Shown: positions 6,422 through 15,280, counted from the first letter of the stretch. The stretch is 32,197 nucleotides of DNA from [Clostridium] symbiosum ATCC 14940 (GCF_000466485.1 NZ_KE992790.1:12753-44949); one strand, 5' to 3'. The notes: generated by a model from the letters alone, not told the origin. Numbers and translations: made by a program.

Positions 6422-8425
6422 GTGGAAGTTAAAATTGCATTGGTTTCACCTAAACGCGGCTTTTTTAAGAATGCCGGACAGATTTTTGCCGAGCATAACA
6501 AACTGATACCTGAGCCGGATGACGGTATTCAGTGCAGATACTGTCTCGAAGAAATGGAAATCAAAAGCAGTGACGTGTCGGATGCCGAGAAGTTTAATCT
6601 GCAGAGATATGATGCGGTAATTGCCAGAGGGATAACCGCGGATCTTTTGCGCAGAAGACTGCCGGGACTTACGGTCATCGATATCCCGGTATCGGGAACT
6701 GATTTAATCTATTGCCTGAAGACGGCCAGAGACCTGTATCTGGGACAGAACATAGGGATAGTGGGAAGCAGAAACATGATTCTTGGGGCAGACCATATCG
6801 GGGAAATTCTTGGAATGGAGGTAAAGATGTATTTCCGCGATGCCCCGGGGGATGTCGTGAGTGTACTGGGGCGGGCGGTTAAGGACGGATGTGAAGTAAT
6901 TATAGGCGGTGTCGAGAGCTGTCAGTTCGCGAAAAAGCACGGCTTAGAATGTCTGCTGATTCACACAGGCAAACCGGCTTTGTGGTATGCGTTCGGTGAG
7001 ACAAAGCGTGTTTTCCGGATGAAACTGTACCAGCAGCGCAGGATACTTCTGATACAGACTGTACTGGACAATTCTTCCGAAGGAATTGTTCTTGTGGGGC
7101 CGGACAAGAAAATCATGCTGTATAACAATAAGGCGCAGAATATTTTAAGTATAACTTCAGACATGACGGAAGAAAATTTAGAAAAACTGTTCGGCATCCA
7201 TCCTCTTCCGGCGTTTTTGTGCGACAGTGAAAGTTATTATAACGAAATCATCGTTTGTAAAGATAAAAAACTGTCGGTTAATAAGTTCCCGGTCCATCTA
7301 AAAGACAGTCCGGTCTGCTACGTGGTGTCCTTTCAGAATGTCAGCCAGCTCCAAAATGCGGAGAAGGTCATTCGAAAGAAAGTAAAAAATCTCGGATGGA
7401 CAGCTAAATATACTTTTGACGATATTATCGGCAGCAGCCCGGCCATCAGAGAATTAATACGGAAGGCCCGGCGCTATGCCGAGACAGATTCGGATATTCT
7501 GCTTATTGGTCAATCCGCGACAGGCAAAGAATTGCTGGCACAAAGTATACATAATGCAAGTGACCGGAAAAAGGGGCCTTTTGTAGCCATCAATTGTGCC
7601 GCGCTCAGCCAAAATCTGCTTGAGAGTGAATTATTCGGATATGTGGACGGCGCCTTTACCGGTGCACAGAAAGGCGGTAAAGAAGGGCTGTTTGAACAGG
7701 CACATACCGGAACAATATTTCTAGACGAAATTGGAGAGGTTCCTCTGGAGCTGCAGGCGAAACTTCTGCGTGTGATTCAGGAGAGAGAGGTGATGAGGAT
7801 TGGTGATAATAAAATGATCCTTGTCGATATACGCATTGTGGCCGCAACGAACCGGGATCTGAATCAGTACGTGAGGGAGAATAAATTCCGGCTGGATCTG
7901 TATTACCGGCTGGACGTTCTGCATCTGAAGCTTCCGACATTGAATGAAAGAGGCCATGATATTGGCATTTTGGCCTAATATTTATTAAACCGGAAAAAGG
8001 AGATGTACTGTACGCGGCTGGGCGACATCAGGCTTACGAAAGAAGCCGGTGAATTGCTGGAAAGAATAGAATGGAAGGGGAACATCCGCCAGTTGAATAA
8101 TATCTGCATGCGGTTGATTGTAAACAGCGACACCGACGAGATAGGAGCAAAAGAAATATACAGTGTGCTGAACCAGGAAGAATGGACGGATGGTGCTCCG
8201 GCCGGGGAACAGGCGCCAGGTGAGGTAAACTTGGAAGACAGGGGTGAGGTAAATAATGCGGGGGCAAAAATGGCAGCGGCAGCTCATTTAAGGGAGCCGG
8301 AAGAAACAGCCCGGATCAGGGAAGCTCTGGATTACTATTCCTATAACCGCCAGAAAACGGCCAAAGCTCTTGGCATGAGCCGTTCGACGCTTTGGCGGAA
8401 AATGAAAAAGTATCATTTTATTTAA
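6422..8425 (+). pseudogene. PrpR-type sigma-54-dependent activator interrupted by one in-frame stop
   Basis: The frame spans 668 codons with a TAA at 7976-7978 (codon 519); both halves stay in the same frame, so this is nonsense, not frameshift. Domains in order: PrpR_N-like sensor (about 1-200), PAS (about 208-315), sigma-54 AAA+ domain (from about 332), and a Fis-type HTH at the C terminus (NRQKTAKALGMSRSTLWRKMKK). In the AAA+ domain Walker A is GQSATGKE (363-370, with Ala where Gly is usual), GAFTGA is at 410-415, Walker B is IFLDE (432-436), and the arginine pair is R490/R496. GTG at 6422 has AGGAGG nine bases before it. Stopping at codon 519 removes the sensor II part and the DNA-binding domain. 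A CAA-to-TAA change would explain it. An ATG at 8003 abuts AAAAAGGAG, so the HTH half (140 residues) could be made alone, but spacing is too short for good initiation. The probable target is the sigma-54 promoter at 8653. Sequencing error cannot be excluded. Confidence 0.82.
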
Positions 8426-8429
8426 TATG

Positions 8430-8502
8430 AAACAAATTTAAAACATCTGGAAAACAAATTAGAAACATTTTTGAGACGTTTAGAATGTATGTTGGGACAT
8501 AC
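8430..8502. promoter_or_regulatory. Candidate enhancer (UAS) sites for the sigma-54 activator
   Basis: Two direct repeats, aaacaaatttaaaacat (8430-8446) and aaacaaattagaaacat (8452-8468), match at 15 of 17 bases with a 22-bp period (two helical turns). Next is a perfect dyad GTATGT-N4-ACATAC (8487-8502). They lie about 150-220 bp before the -24/-12 promoter, the normal range for sigma-54 enhancers. Which is the binding site is not known. Confidence 0.45.
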
Positions 8503-8560
8503 TTCCGGCAAAGAGCAAAAAGTATTGAAATGCGTAACCATGGGAAAAAAGTAGAAAGCG

Positions 8561-8603
8561 GCTGACAAAGTCTGATAAATACAGACTTGTCAGCTCTTTT
8601 TTT
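8561..8603 (+). terminator. Terminator of the activator gene
   Basis: gctgacaaagtctg (8561-8574) pairs with cagacttgtcagc (8582-8594) with a single bulged A and a 7-nt loop, followed by TCTTTTTTT. It isolates the activator transcript from the downstream permease operon. Confidence 0.85.
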
Positions 8604-8652
8604 AGCAGTGGACGGACGCAGGGATACGTTTGGAACAGAGGATGATGAAAAG

Positions 8653-8669
8653 TTGGTACGCAGCTTGCT
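8653..8669 (+). promoter_or_regulatory. Sigma-54 (-24/-12) promoter of the permease operon
   Basis: TTGGTACG-CAGC-TTGCT, against the consensus TTGGCAC(G)-N4-TTGC(A/T): GG and GC elements are at the required 12-bp offset and only one consensus base differs. Expected transcription start is near 8680, leaving about 140 nt of leader before 8819. It sits between the terminator at 8561-8603 and the permease gene, next to a sigma-54 activator gene. Confidence 0.72.
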
Positions 8670-8818
8670 CTATACTGCAGGTGAATGGGGTTACAGATTT
8701 ACAATCAGGGAGCAGTATGCGAAGAAAAATACGGAAAGGGGAGGGGAAGTCAACAGGAGAGAAACAGAGCAAGATACGCGCTTCCTGCAAAAAAATTAAC
8801 GAATCAGGAGGGTAGTTT

Positions 8819-10099
8819 ATGGAGCAGAGTACGTTAGCTATTATTATTGTATTGCTCGCCATTGTCTCATTTGCGCTGGAGAAAATTCCGGTTGCGCTGA
8901 CAGCCATATTGGCGTCACTGGCAATGGCCATATTTGGGATTACTGATTACAGTAAAGCATATTCGGATTTCGGTTCTCAGGCGGCTGTAATGGTGGCAGC
9001 CATGATGATTTGCGGAAATGCCTGTTTCGATAACGGCGTTGCGCAGGCCATGGGTAATAAGATTACAAAAATAGGTTTGGGCAAAAACGAACGTCTGCTG
9101 GTGACGGTCATGACAGGCTTTGCCGTTTTTCTGTCAGCATTCTTTTCGAATTCGGCAGTTGTGGCCATGATGATTCCGCTGGTCGCTTCCGTGGTTTCGA
9201 AATCAGGGGGAAGATGTACTAATAAAAGAGTGCTGATGGCGGTTGGAATGGGTTCTGCGGCAGGCGGCTTTTGCACCCTTTCAGGTTCTACCCCGCAGGT
9301 TGCTGCCCAAACCATCTTGGAAACAACGCCGGGGTGTACGCTTATGCACTATTTTACGCTGGCAAAGGCAGGGATCCCGCTGTGTCTGATAGTAATCATT
9401 TATTTCGCAACAGTTGGATACTGGCTGGAAAAGAAATCGCTGAAATTTGAGGATGTATGCCCGGTTGAACTCACGAATGAGGGGGAGGGGGAGAGCAAAC
9501 CGGTGGACAAACGGAAGTTCTGGCTGACGGCAATTATCATGATTCTGGTTGTGGCAGGATTTGTGTCGGGAATCTGGAACATTGCAGTGGTGGCCATGGT
9601 CGGAGCAACCCTTATGATATTGACGGGCTGCGTAGGGCTTAAGGATGCATTTCACGGCATTGATTGGAACACCATAGTAGTACTGGCCTGTTCGCAGGGA
9701 TTTGCCAAAGGGATGGAGACATCCGGTGCGGGCCAGCTTATCGCTGACACCACACTCAACGTACTGGGGGACAAGGCGACGGTCTTTGTCGTATTGGGTA
9801 TCATCATTGTACTGAGTGTTATATTGACCAATATAATGAGCAATATTGCAACGGGAACCATGATGTTTCCCATCGTGATTGCCCTGGCTAATGGTATGGG
9901 AGTGAACCCCACCACCTTTGTAATTGCAGTGGTGATTGCCTGCCAGTGTGCATTTGCCACGCCGGTAGGAACTCCCTGTGTAACGCAGACGATGGTGGGC
10001 GGTTATAAGTTTATGGATTATGTAAAAATTGGCCTGCCGTTAAATATTATTACTACGGTCGCAGCAGTCTTTCTAATCCCGCTTTGTTATGGGATTTAA
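8819..10099 (+). CDS. SLC13/DASS-type anion permease
   Basis: A 426-residue membrane protein with about 11-12 hydrophobic segments, resembling the divalent anion:Na+ symporter/ion transporter superfamily (SLC13, CitM/ArsB-like). Two pseudo-repeated substrate-loop motifs are visible: SNSAVVAMMIPL at about residues 110-121 and SNIATGTMMFP at about 341-351. Each is followed by a Gly/Pro-rich re-entrant region (TLSGSTPQVAAQT; ATPVGTPCVTQT). A short hydrophilic loop (about 210-240) splits the halves. ATG at 8819 has AGGAGG seven bases upstream. It opens a three-gene set with a D-2-hydroxyacid dehydrogenase (62 bp gap) and an HpcH/HpaI aldolase, so it probably imports a di- or hydroxycarboxylate. 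It is likely controlled by the sigma-54 promoter at 8653. Substrate not determinable here. Confidence 0.87.
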   Translation: MEQSTLAIIIVLLAIVSFALEKIPVALTAILASLAMAIFGITDYSKAYSDFGSQAAVMVAAMMICGNACFDNGVAQAMGNKITKIGLGKNERLLVTVMTGFAVFLSAFFSNSAVVAMMIPLVASVVSKSGGRCTNKRVLMAVGMGSAAGGFCTLSGSTPQVAAQTILETTPGCTLMHYFTLAKAGIPLCLIVIIYFATVGYWLEKKSLKFEDVCPVELTNEGEGESKPVDKRKFWLTAIIMILVVAGFVSGIWNIAVVAMVGATLMILTGCVGLKDAFHGIDWNTIVVLACSQGFAKGMETSGAGQLIADTTLNVLGDKATVFVVLGIIIVLSVILTNIMSNIATGTMMFPIVIALANGMGVNPTTFVIAVVIACQCAFATPVGTPCVTQTMVGGYKFMDYVKIGLPLNIITTVAAVFLIPLCYGI

Positions 10100-10161
10100 T
10101 GCTTATGTGTTCAATGTTTTAAAGGATAATTAATTTATTAACGAAGAAAGGACGTGAAATT

Positions 10162-11118
10162 ATGTATAAAATCTTAATTCCTCAGGACATACAGGAAGAA
10201 GGAAAACAGTATTTAAGAGAAAAGGGGTACGAGATACAGATAGGGAGCGGCTTTGACCGTGACACGTTAAAAAAAGAAATTTCCGATGCCGATGCCGTGA
10301 TCGCGCGGACCGCCGCTTATCCGGCCGATGTGATTGCAGCAGGAACAAAGCTCAAGGTTATTGCACGTTATGGAGTGGGTTATGACAATATAGACCTTAA
10401 GGCGGCAGAAGAAATGGGGATTTATGTAACGATTGCCAAAGGATGCAATGCCCGATCCGTAGCCGAGCATACGGCTGCGCTGATGCTGGCCTGTGCGAGA
10501 AATATTACACAAATTTATGAGGAATTAAAAAGAGGGAATTTTGCCATAAGAAATGCTCTGCCGGGGATGGAACTGAGAGGAAAAACCTTTGGAATAGCCG
10601 GCATTGGGGCAATCGGGTTTGAGACGGCAAAGATAGTCCATGACGGATTTTCAATGGAAGTGCTGGCATTTGACCGGTACGCGGACAGAAGCGTTTATCC
10701 GGAATGGATACACTTTGTGGACACGCTGGATGAGCTGCTGAAAAATGCTGACGTTTTGAGTCTCCATACACCGCTTACTTCCGAGACAGAGCATATGATT
10801 AACCGGGATGCCATGCGGCTGATGAAGCCGTCTGCCATTATTATCAATGCGGCAAGGGGGCCTATCTGGGATGAACGTGATTTATATGAAGCGCTAAAAG
10901 AAGGAACCATTGCAGCTGCGGGCTCTGATGTATTTGAGCAGGAGCCGCCGGAAGCCAGTTTTCCGTTGTTTGAACTGCCGAATTATATTGCATCCGCACA
11001 CAATGCCGCTCTGACAAAGGAGGCAAACGCGGCCGTTTCCTTAAGCTGTGCACATGCGGTAGATGACGTTCTCAGCGGCAGGGAACCGGAATTTCCGATT
11101 ATCAGGCCGGACAAATGA
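10162..11118 (+). CDS. D-isomer-specific 2-hydroxyacid dehydrogenase (PGDH-like)
   Basis: A 318-residue NAD(P)-dependent dehydrogenase that should interconvert a 2-hydroxyacid and a 2-oxoacid, short-form like glyoxylate/hydroxypyruvate reductases. The Rossmann motif is GIAGIGAIG (144-152). The catalytic triad is in place: Arg232 (NAARGP), Glu261 (FEQEPP) and His280 (SAHNAA). The residue before the histidine is Ala where Pro is common. ATG at 10162 is preceded by AAAGGA at nine bases. It lies between the permease and the HpcH/HpaI aldolase and probably reduces or oxidises an intermediate of that pathway, such as an oxo- or semialdehyde acid. It lacks the ACT domain of biosynthetic serA, so a role in serine synthesis is less likely. 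Substrate unknown. Confidence 0.88.
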   Translation: MYKILIPQDIQEEGKQYLREKGYEIQIGSGFDRDTLKKEISDADAVIARTAAYPADVIAAGTKLKVIARYGVGYDNIDLKAAEEMGIYVTIAKGCNARSVAEHTAALMLACARNITQIYEELKRGNFAIRNALPGMELRGKTFGIAGIGAIGFETAKIVHDGFSMEVLAFDRYADRSVYPEWIHFVDTLDELLKNADVLSLHTPLTSETEHMINRDAMRLMKPSAIIINAARGPIWDERDLYEALKEGTIAAAGSDVFEQEPPEASFPLFELPNYIASAHNAALTKEANAAVSLSCAHAVDDVLSGREPEFPIIRPDK

Positions 11119-11187
11119 AGAGACAGCGGAAAGCAAACGTAATAGATAATTTATTTCATATCACTTATATTAGAGGAGGACATCCAT

Positions 11188-11976
11188 ATGGGTAAAACAT
11201 TTTTTGACAATACTGTAATGAAGAAACTGAAAAACCATGAGCCGGTATGCGGCTGCTGGTCACAGGGGTCGAGCCACGTCAATGCCGAGATTATGGCTGA
11301 GGCCGGATTTGATCTGATGATCATTGATATGGAGCATTCCCAGTTGTCACTGCAGGATACGGTACATATAATCCAGACGACAAAAGGAACGGGCTGCGCC
11401 CCGTTTGTCAGGACGCCGTGGAACGATATGGTTTGGATTAAGCAGGCTCTGGATACAGGCGCTTACGGCATTCATGTACCTTATGTTTCCACAAGAAAAG
11501 AGGCTGAATACGCCGTAAAATGCTGCAAATATGCGCCGCAGGGTGTCCGTGGAATCGCAGGCAGCCAGAGAGCCACAAACTTCAGTCTTTCAAAGGCTGA
11601 TTATTATGCCAGAGCGAATGAGGATGTGATTGTGATGATTGCGATTGAAACTCCGGAAGGAGTGGGCAATATCAGGGAGATTGCATCTGTAGAAGGAGTG
11701 GATGGAATCTTTATCGGTCCGGCGGACCTTTCAACCTCAATGGGATATATGGCAAACCCGTCGGTTCCGGAGGTCCAGGCGGCAATCCGCGAAATAGAAG
11801 AGGGGACCAAAGAATGCGGAAAGTTCCTTGCCACGATAGCATCCAGTGCAAAAGCTGCGAAACCGTTATATGAAAGGGGATATACGATGGTTGCCCTGCT
11901 GTCCGATACGACCGGACTGGCAAAACTGGCCGTCGATGCCGTAGATTATTTTAAAAATGAAATCCGGGGCTGCTGA
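11188..11976 (+). CDS. HpcH/HpaI-family class II pyruvate aldolase
   Basis: A 262-residue metal-dependent aldolase that would cleave a 4-hydroxy-2-oxo acid into pyruvate and an aldehyde. The key residues can all be placed: His50 (IDMEHS), Arg75 (FVRTPW), Glu154 (AIETPEG) and Asp180 (GPADLS). Each sits five positions after the residues reported for E. coli HpaI (His45, Arg70, Glu149, Asp175). Relatives include 2-keto-3-deoxyglucarate aldolase (GarL) and 4-hydroxy-2-oxoheptanedioate aldolase (HpaI). AGAGGAGG precedes the ATG at 11188. It ends the operon begun by the permease; the gap from the dehydrogenase is 69 bp. A weak terminator follows at 12042-12085. Family sure, substrate inferred only. 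Confidence 0.9.
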   Translation: MGKTFFDNTVMKKLKNHEPVCGCWSQGSSHVNAEIMAEAGFDLMIIDMEHSQLSLQDTVHIIQTTKGTGCAPFVRTPWNDMVWIKQALDTGAYGIHVPYVSTRKEAEYAVKCCKYAPQGVRGIAGSQRATNFSLSKADYYARANEDVIVMIAIETPEGVGNIREIASVEGVDGIFIGPADLSTSMGYMANPSVPEVQAAIREIEEGTKECGKFLATIASSAKAAKPLYERGYTMVALLSDTTGLAKLAVDAVDYFKNEIRGC

Positions 11977-12041
11977 TACGGCATCCCAAATGACTTATTT
12001 GAATTTTTTATTCATCTTATAAGCGTTCGTAAATAACATAG

Positions 12042-12085
12042 ACAGAGGTTTGCCTGAAAATTAACAAGGGCAGCCTCTGTTTTGT
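12042..12085 (+). terminator. Probable terminator of the permease-aldolase operon
   Basis: acagagg (12042-12048) pairs with cctctgt (12074-12080), extended imperfectly by ttgcc/ggcag, then TTTTG. The T tract is short. It lies 65 bp after the aldolase stop and before the thl promoter. Confidence 0.55.
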
Positions 12086-12224
12086 CAAAAGGACATAAAG
12101 GATTAACTTTATCAGCCCCGTAAATATATAAAAAATGTACAATATTCACATTTTTATGTATAAAGGCTATAAAATTGAGGTAAAATGAGCAAAATAAAAA
12201 GTTTATAAATTCTTTGATAATTAT

Positions 12225-12253
12225 TTGACAGGACTCCTGAAGAGTGCTAAGAT
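12225..12253 (+). promoter_or_regulatory. Sigma-A promoter of the butyryl-CoA operon
   Basis: TTGACA (12225-12230), 17-bp spacer, TAAGAT (12248-12253): full -35 match and optimal spacing, fitting a highly expressed central pathway. Start of transcription near 12260, leader about 62 nt. The rest of the 11977-12224 gap holds only the aldolase terminator and AT-rich sequence. Confidence 0.85.
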
Positions 12254-12321
12254 ATAGTTACTATCAATCTATGCAATTGTTTTATTTACGTGGCAAGTCA
12301 TTTTTAAGGAGGAAATTTGAT

Positions 12322-13506
12322 ATGTCAAAGAAAGTCGTAATAGCAAGTGCATGCCGTACCGCCATCGGTTCCATGGGCGGTCAGCTCAGCACAGTGCCGG
12401 CAGCAGAGATGGGAGCTGTCGTTATTAAAGAAGCACTGAAGAGAGCTGGCGTAGCTCCGGAGCAGGTAGACCACGTTTACATGGGCTGTGTAATCCAGGC
12501 CGGCCTTGGTCAGAACGTGGCCCGTCAGATGTCCATCAAAGCAGGACTTCCGGTTGAAGTTCCGGCTGTAACGCTTAACGTCGTATGCGGCTCCGGTTTA
12601 CAGTGTGTAAACTCAGCAGCAGAGATGATTATTGCAGGGGACGCTGATATTGTAGTAGCAGGCGGTGCAGAGAACATGTCCGCAGCACCATATGCGTTAA
12701 TGAACGCACGTTACGGCTACCGTATGAACAACGCTCCTATGATCGACACCATGGTAAATGACGCCCTGTGGGATGCTTTCAACGGCTATCACATGGGAAT
12801 CACCGCAGAGAACATCTGCGACAAGTGGGGCATCACAAGAGAAGAGCTTGACGAGTTCGCAGCCAGCAGCCAGCAGAAGGCTTGCGCAGCACGTGAAGCC
12901 GGCAGATTCAAAGACGAGATCGTTCCGATCGAAGTCAAGAAGAAAAAAGAAACAATCATTGTTGATACCGACGAAGGCCCACGTGCCGGTACAACAAAAG
13001 AATCACTTGCAAAACTTCGTCCGGCATTTAAACCAGACGGCGGACGTGTTACGGCAGGTAATGCTTCCTCTATCAACGACGGCGCAGCAGCAGTTGTTGT
13101 AATGAGCGAAGAAAAAGCAAAAGAACTGGGAATTACACCAATGGCTACATGGGTGGCAGGCGCACTTGGCGGCGTTGACCCGTCTATCATGGGTATCGGC
13201 CCTGTAGCAGCTACCAACAAACTTTTCAAGAGAACAGGCATGAAGGTTGAAGACCTTGACTTAATCGAGGCTAACGAGGCGTTTGCGGCACAGTCTATCG
13301 CAGTTGCCCGGGACCTTAACTTCAACAGCGATATCCTGAATGTAAACGGCGGTGCTATTGCCCTTGGTCATCCGGTAGGAGCTTCCGGATGCCGTATCCT
13401 TACTACATTGTTATACGAGATGCAGAAACGTGACGCTAAAAAAGGTCTTGCAACACTCTGTATCGGCGGCGGCATGGGATGTGCCACAATCGTCGAGAGA
13501 GACTAA
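12322..13506 (+). CDS. thl: Acetyl-CoA C-acetyltransferase (thiolase)
   Basis: A 394-residue biosynthetic thiolase that condenses two acetyl-CoA to acetoacetyl-CoA, the first step of butyryl-CoA formation. Catalytic residues: Cys89 (NVVCGSG), His350 ([10 protein letters not shown]) and Cys380 (CIGGGMG), matching Cys89/His348/Cys378 of the Zoogloea enzyme closely. I use the ATG at 12322, nine bases after AAGGAGG; an upstream in-frame GTG at 12244 lies inside the promoter and would add unrelated residues. It is the first gene of thl-crt-hbd-bcd-etfB-etfA, the order known from Roseburia-type Lachnospiraceae. A very stable hairpin (13529-13553) separates it from crt. Confidence 0.97.
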   Translation: MSKKVVIASACRTAIGSMGGQLSTVPAAEMGAVVIKEALKRAGVAPEQVDHVYMGCVIQAGLGQNVARQMSIKAGLPVEVPAVTLNVVCGSGLQCVNSAAEMIIAGDADIVVAGGAENMSAAPYALMNARYGYRMNNAPMIDTMVNDALWDAFNGYHMGITAENICDKWGITREELDEFAASSQQKACAAREAGRFKDEIVPIEVKKKKETIIVDTDEGPRAGTTKESLAKLRPAFKPDGGRVTAGNASSINDGAAAVVVMSEEKAKELGITPMATWVAGALGGVDPSIMGIGPVAATNKLFKRTGMKVEDLDLIEANEAFAAQSIAVARDLNFNSDILNVNGGAIALGHPVGASGCRILTTLLYEMQKRDAKKGLATLCIGGGMGCATIVERD

Positions 13507-13528
13507 GCAGTTAGAATAACCGGAACCT

Positions 13529-13553
13529 GTGGAGGGGGGACAACCCCCTCCAC
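13529..13553 (+). other. GC-rich intercistronic hairpin between thl and crt
   Basis: GTGGAGGGGG (13529-13538) and CCCCCTCCAC (13544-13553) form a perfect 10-bp stem with a 5-nt loop, and the outer ccgga/tccgg (13521-13525, 13556-13560) can extend it. There is no T tract, so it is unlikely to be a terminator; a role in mRNA processing or 3'-end protection of the thl message is inferred. Confidence 0.7.
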
Positions 13554-13603
13554 GCTCCGGCTGTTTCTGGTTTACAACATATGGATGTAAGGAGATGATG
13601 GCA

Positions 13604-14380
13604 ATGGGGTTTGTTGATTACGAGGAGGATGGATACGTTGGCATTATGATCATCAACCGTCCCCAGGCGCTCAATGCGTTAAACAAGGATGTGTTAAAGG
13701 ACATCGAAGCTGCTTTTGATGCAGTGGATCTTTCCAGAATCAGAACCATTATCCTGACGGGAGCAGGGGAGAAATCCTTTGTGGCCGGAGCCGATATCGC
13801 TGCGATGAGCACGATGACAAAGGCGGAGGGAGAAGCATTTGGCAAATTCGGCAATGATATTTTCCGTAAAATCGAGACTTTCCCGATTCCGGTTATTGCG
13901 GCGGTAAACGGTTTTGCACTCGGCGGCGGCAATGAGCTTGCCATGAGCTGTGATATCCGTATCTGTTCCGACAATGCCATGTTCGGCCAGCCGGAAGTTG
14001 GCCTGGGAATCACACCGGGATTCGGCGGCACCCAGAGACTGGCCCGTCTGATTGGCGTTGGAAAAGCAAAAGAGATGGTTTACGGCGCGAGAAACATCAA
14101 GGCGGATGAGGCATACAGACTGGGACTTGTCAATGCGGTTTACACACAGGAGGAACTGATGCCGGCAGCGAAGAAACTGGCTGCGGGCATTGCGAAGAAT
14201 GCTCCTATTGCTGTGAGAAATTCTAAGAAAGCGATGAACGAAGGACTTCAGGTTGATATGGATCAGGCAATTGTCATTGAGGAAAAGGCATTCGGTGACT
14301 GCTTCGAGACAGAAGATCAGAAAGAAGGCATGACTGCTTTTCTCGAGAAACGGAAAGTGGACAATTTCAAAAACAAATAA
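13604..14380 (+). CDS. crt: 3-hydroxybutyryl-CoA dehydratase (crotonase)
   Basis: A 258-residue crotonase that dehydrates 3-hydroxybutyryl-CoA to crotonyl-CoA. Hydratase glutamates are Glu111 (ALGGGNE) and Glu131 (GQPEVGLG), the family's 20-residue spacing, and the oxyanion region SFVAGADIAAM is at 58-68. Start choice: three close ATGs (13595, 13598, 13604); AAGGAG ends at 13594, so 13604 has the best spacing (nine bases) and its product aligns with the family N terminus. A longer open frame beginning at 13529 would run through the thl-crt hairpin and is rejected. It lies between thl and hbd in the operon. It resembles, but is clearly distinct from, the crotonase at 4620-5411. Confidence 0.95.
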   Translation: MGFVDYEEDGYVGIMIINRPQALNALNKDVLKDIEAAFDAVDLSRIRTIILTGAGEKSFVAGADIAAMSTMTKAEGEAFGKFGNDIFRKIETFPIPVIAAVNGFALGGGNELAMSCDIRICSDNAMFGQPEVGLGITPGFGGTQRLARLIGVGKAKEMVYGARNIKADEAYRLGLVNAVYTQEELMPAAKKLAAGIAKNAPIAVRNSKKAMNEGLQVDMDQAIVIEEKAFGDCFETEDQKEGMTAFLEKRKVDNFKNK

Positions 14381-14443
14381 TAATGGATCAGGAGCCGGGA
14401 ACAGCCCGGTTATCCGCATTTTGAAAAATCAGGAGGATTTGTC

Positions 14444-15280
14444 ATGAAAGTTGGTATTATTGGTGCAGGAACAATGGGTTCCGGTATTGCTCAGGCTTTT
14501 GCCCAGGTAGAAGGCTACGAAGTATGTTTATGTGATATTAATGAAGAATTCGCCGCAAACGGCAAGCTGAGAATTGCAAAGGCATTTGAGAAGCGTGTTG
14601 CAAGAGGTAAAATGGATAAAGAAACAGCGGACAAGATTCTCAACAAGATACATACGGGAATCAAGACTATTTGTGCCGACTGTGATCTGGTAGTTGAAGC
14701 AGCAATCGAGGATATGGAAATCAAAAAACAGACCTTCAGAGAACTGGCTGCAATCTGCAAACCGGAGTGTATCTTCGCAACAAATACGTCTTCCCTGTCC
14801 ATCACGGCAATCGGCGCAGGAATTGACAGACCGGTAGTAGGCATGCACTTCTTCAATCCGGCTCCTGTTATGAAGCTGGTTGAGGTTATCGCCGGACTGA
14901 ATACACCGGTAGAGGCTGTTGATAAAGTAAAAGCAATCTCAGAAGAAATTGGAAAGATTCCGGTTCAGGTAGAGGAAGCTGCAGGTTTCGTAGTAAACAG
15001 AATCCTGATTCCAATGATCAATGAAGCTATCGGCATTTATGCTGAGGGCGAGGCAACTGTAGAAGGCATCGATACAGCTATGAAGCTGGGAGCAAGCCAT
15101 CCGATGGGACCGCTGGCTCTGGGAGATCTGATCGGCCTTGACGTAGTACTGGCTATCATGGAAGTATTACAGGCTGAGTCAGGAGATCCGAAATACCGTC
15201 CGCACCAGATGCTTAGAAAGATGGTACGCGGCGGCAAGTTAGGACAGAAATCCGGCGAGGGCTTCTATAAGTACAATTAA
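14444..15280 (+). CDS. hbd: 3-hydroxybutyryl-CoA dehydrogenase
   Basis: A 278-residue dehydrogenase that reduces acetoacetyl-CoA to 3-hydroxybutyryl-CoA with NAD(P)H. The N-terminal Rossmann motif is GIIGAGTMGSGIA (4-16). The family signature GMHFFNPAPVMKLVEV carries the catalytic His135 and Glu147, and Ser117 lies in NTSSLS. The C-terminal helical domain ends in GKLGQKSGEGFYKYN, typical of bacterial Hbd. ATG at 14444 follows AGGAGG. The 63-bp gap from crt holds a small hairpin (ccggg/cccgg at 14395-14409). Third gene of the butyryl-CoA operon. Confidence 0.96.
   Translation: MKVGIIGAGTMGSGIAQAFAQVEGYEVCLCDINEEFAANGKLRIAKAFEKRVARGKMDKETADKILNKIHTGIKTICADCDLVVEAAIEDMEIKKQTFRELAAICKPECIFATNTSSLSITAIGAGIDRPVVGMHFFNPAPVMKLVEVIAGLNTPVEAVDKVKAISEEIGKIPVQVEEAAGFVVNRILIPMINEAIGIYAEGEATVEGIDTAMKLGASHPMGPLALGDLIGLDVVLAIMEVLQAESGDPKYRPHQMLRKMVRGGKLGQKSGEGFYKYN

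Noticed and set aside
8487-8519. Alternative -24/-12 promoter at ttgggacatacttccggc
   Set aside because: The GG and GC elements are not at the 12-bp offset; the site at 8653-8669 fits much better and this dyad is more likely a binding site.
8587-8799. Plus-strand frame of 70 codons before the permease
   Set aside because: It begins inside the terminator hairpin and spans the sigma-54 promoter, with no ribosome-binding site.
12256-12268. gttactatcaatc resembling the MITE end
   Set aside because: Only one end is found, no inverted partner and no flanking octamer repeat; it is the initial transcribed region of the thl operon.
12244-12321. Upstream GTG start for thiolase
   Set aside because: It lies within the promoter spacer and -10 box; the ATG at 12322 has a strong ribosome-binding site and the normal family N terminus.
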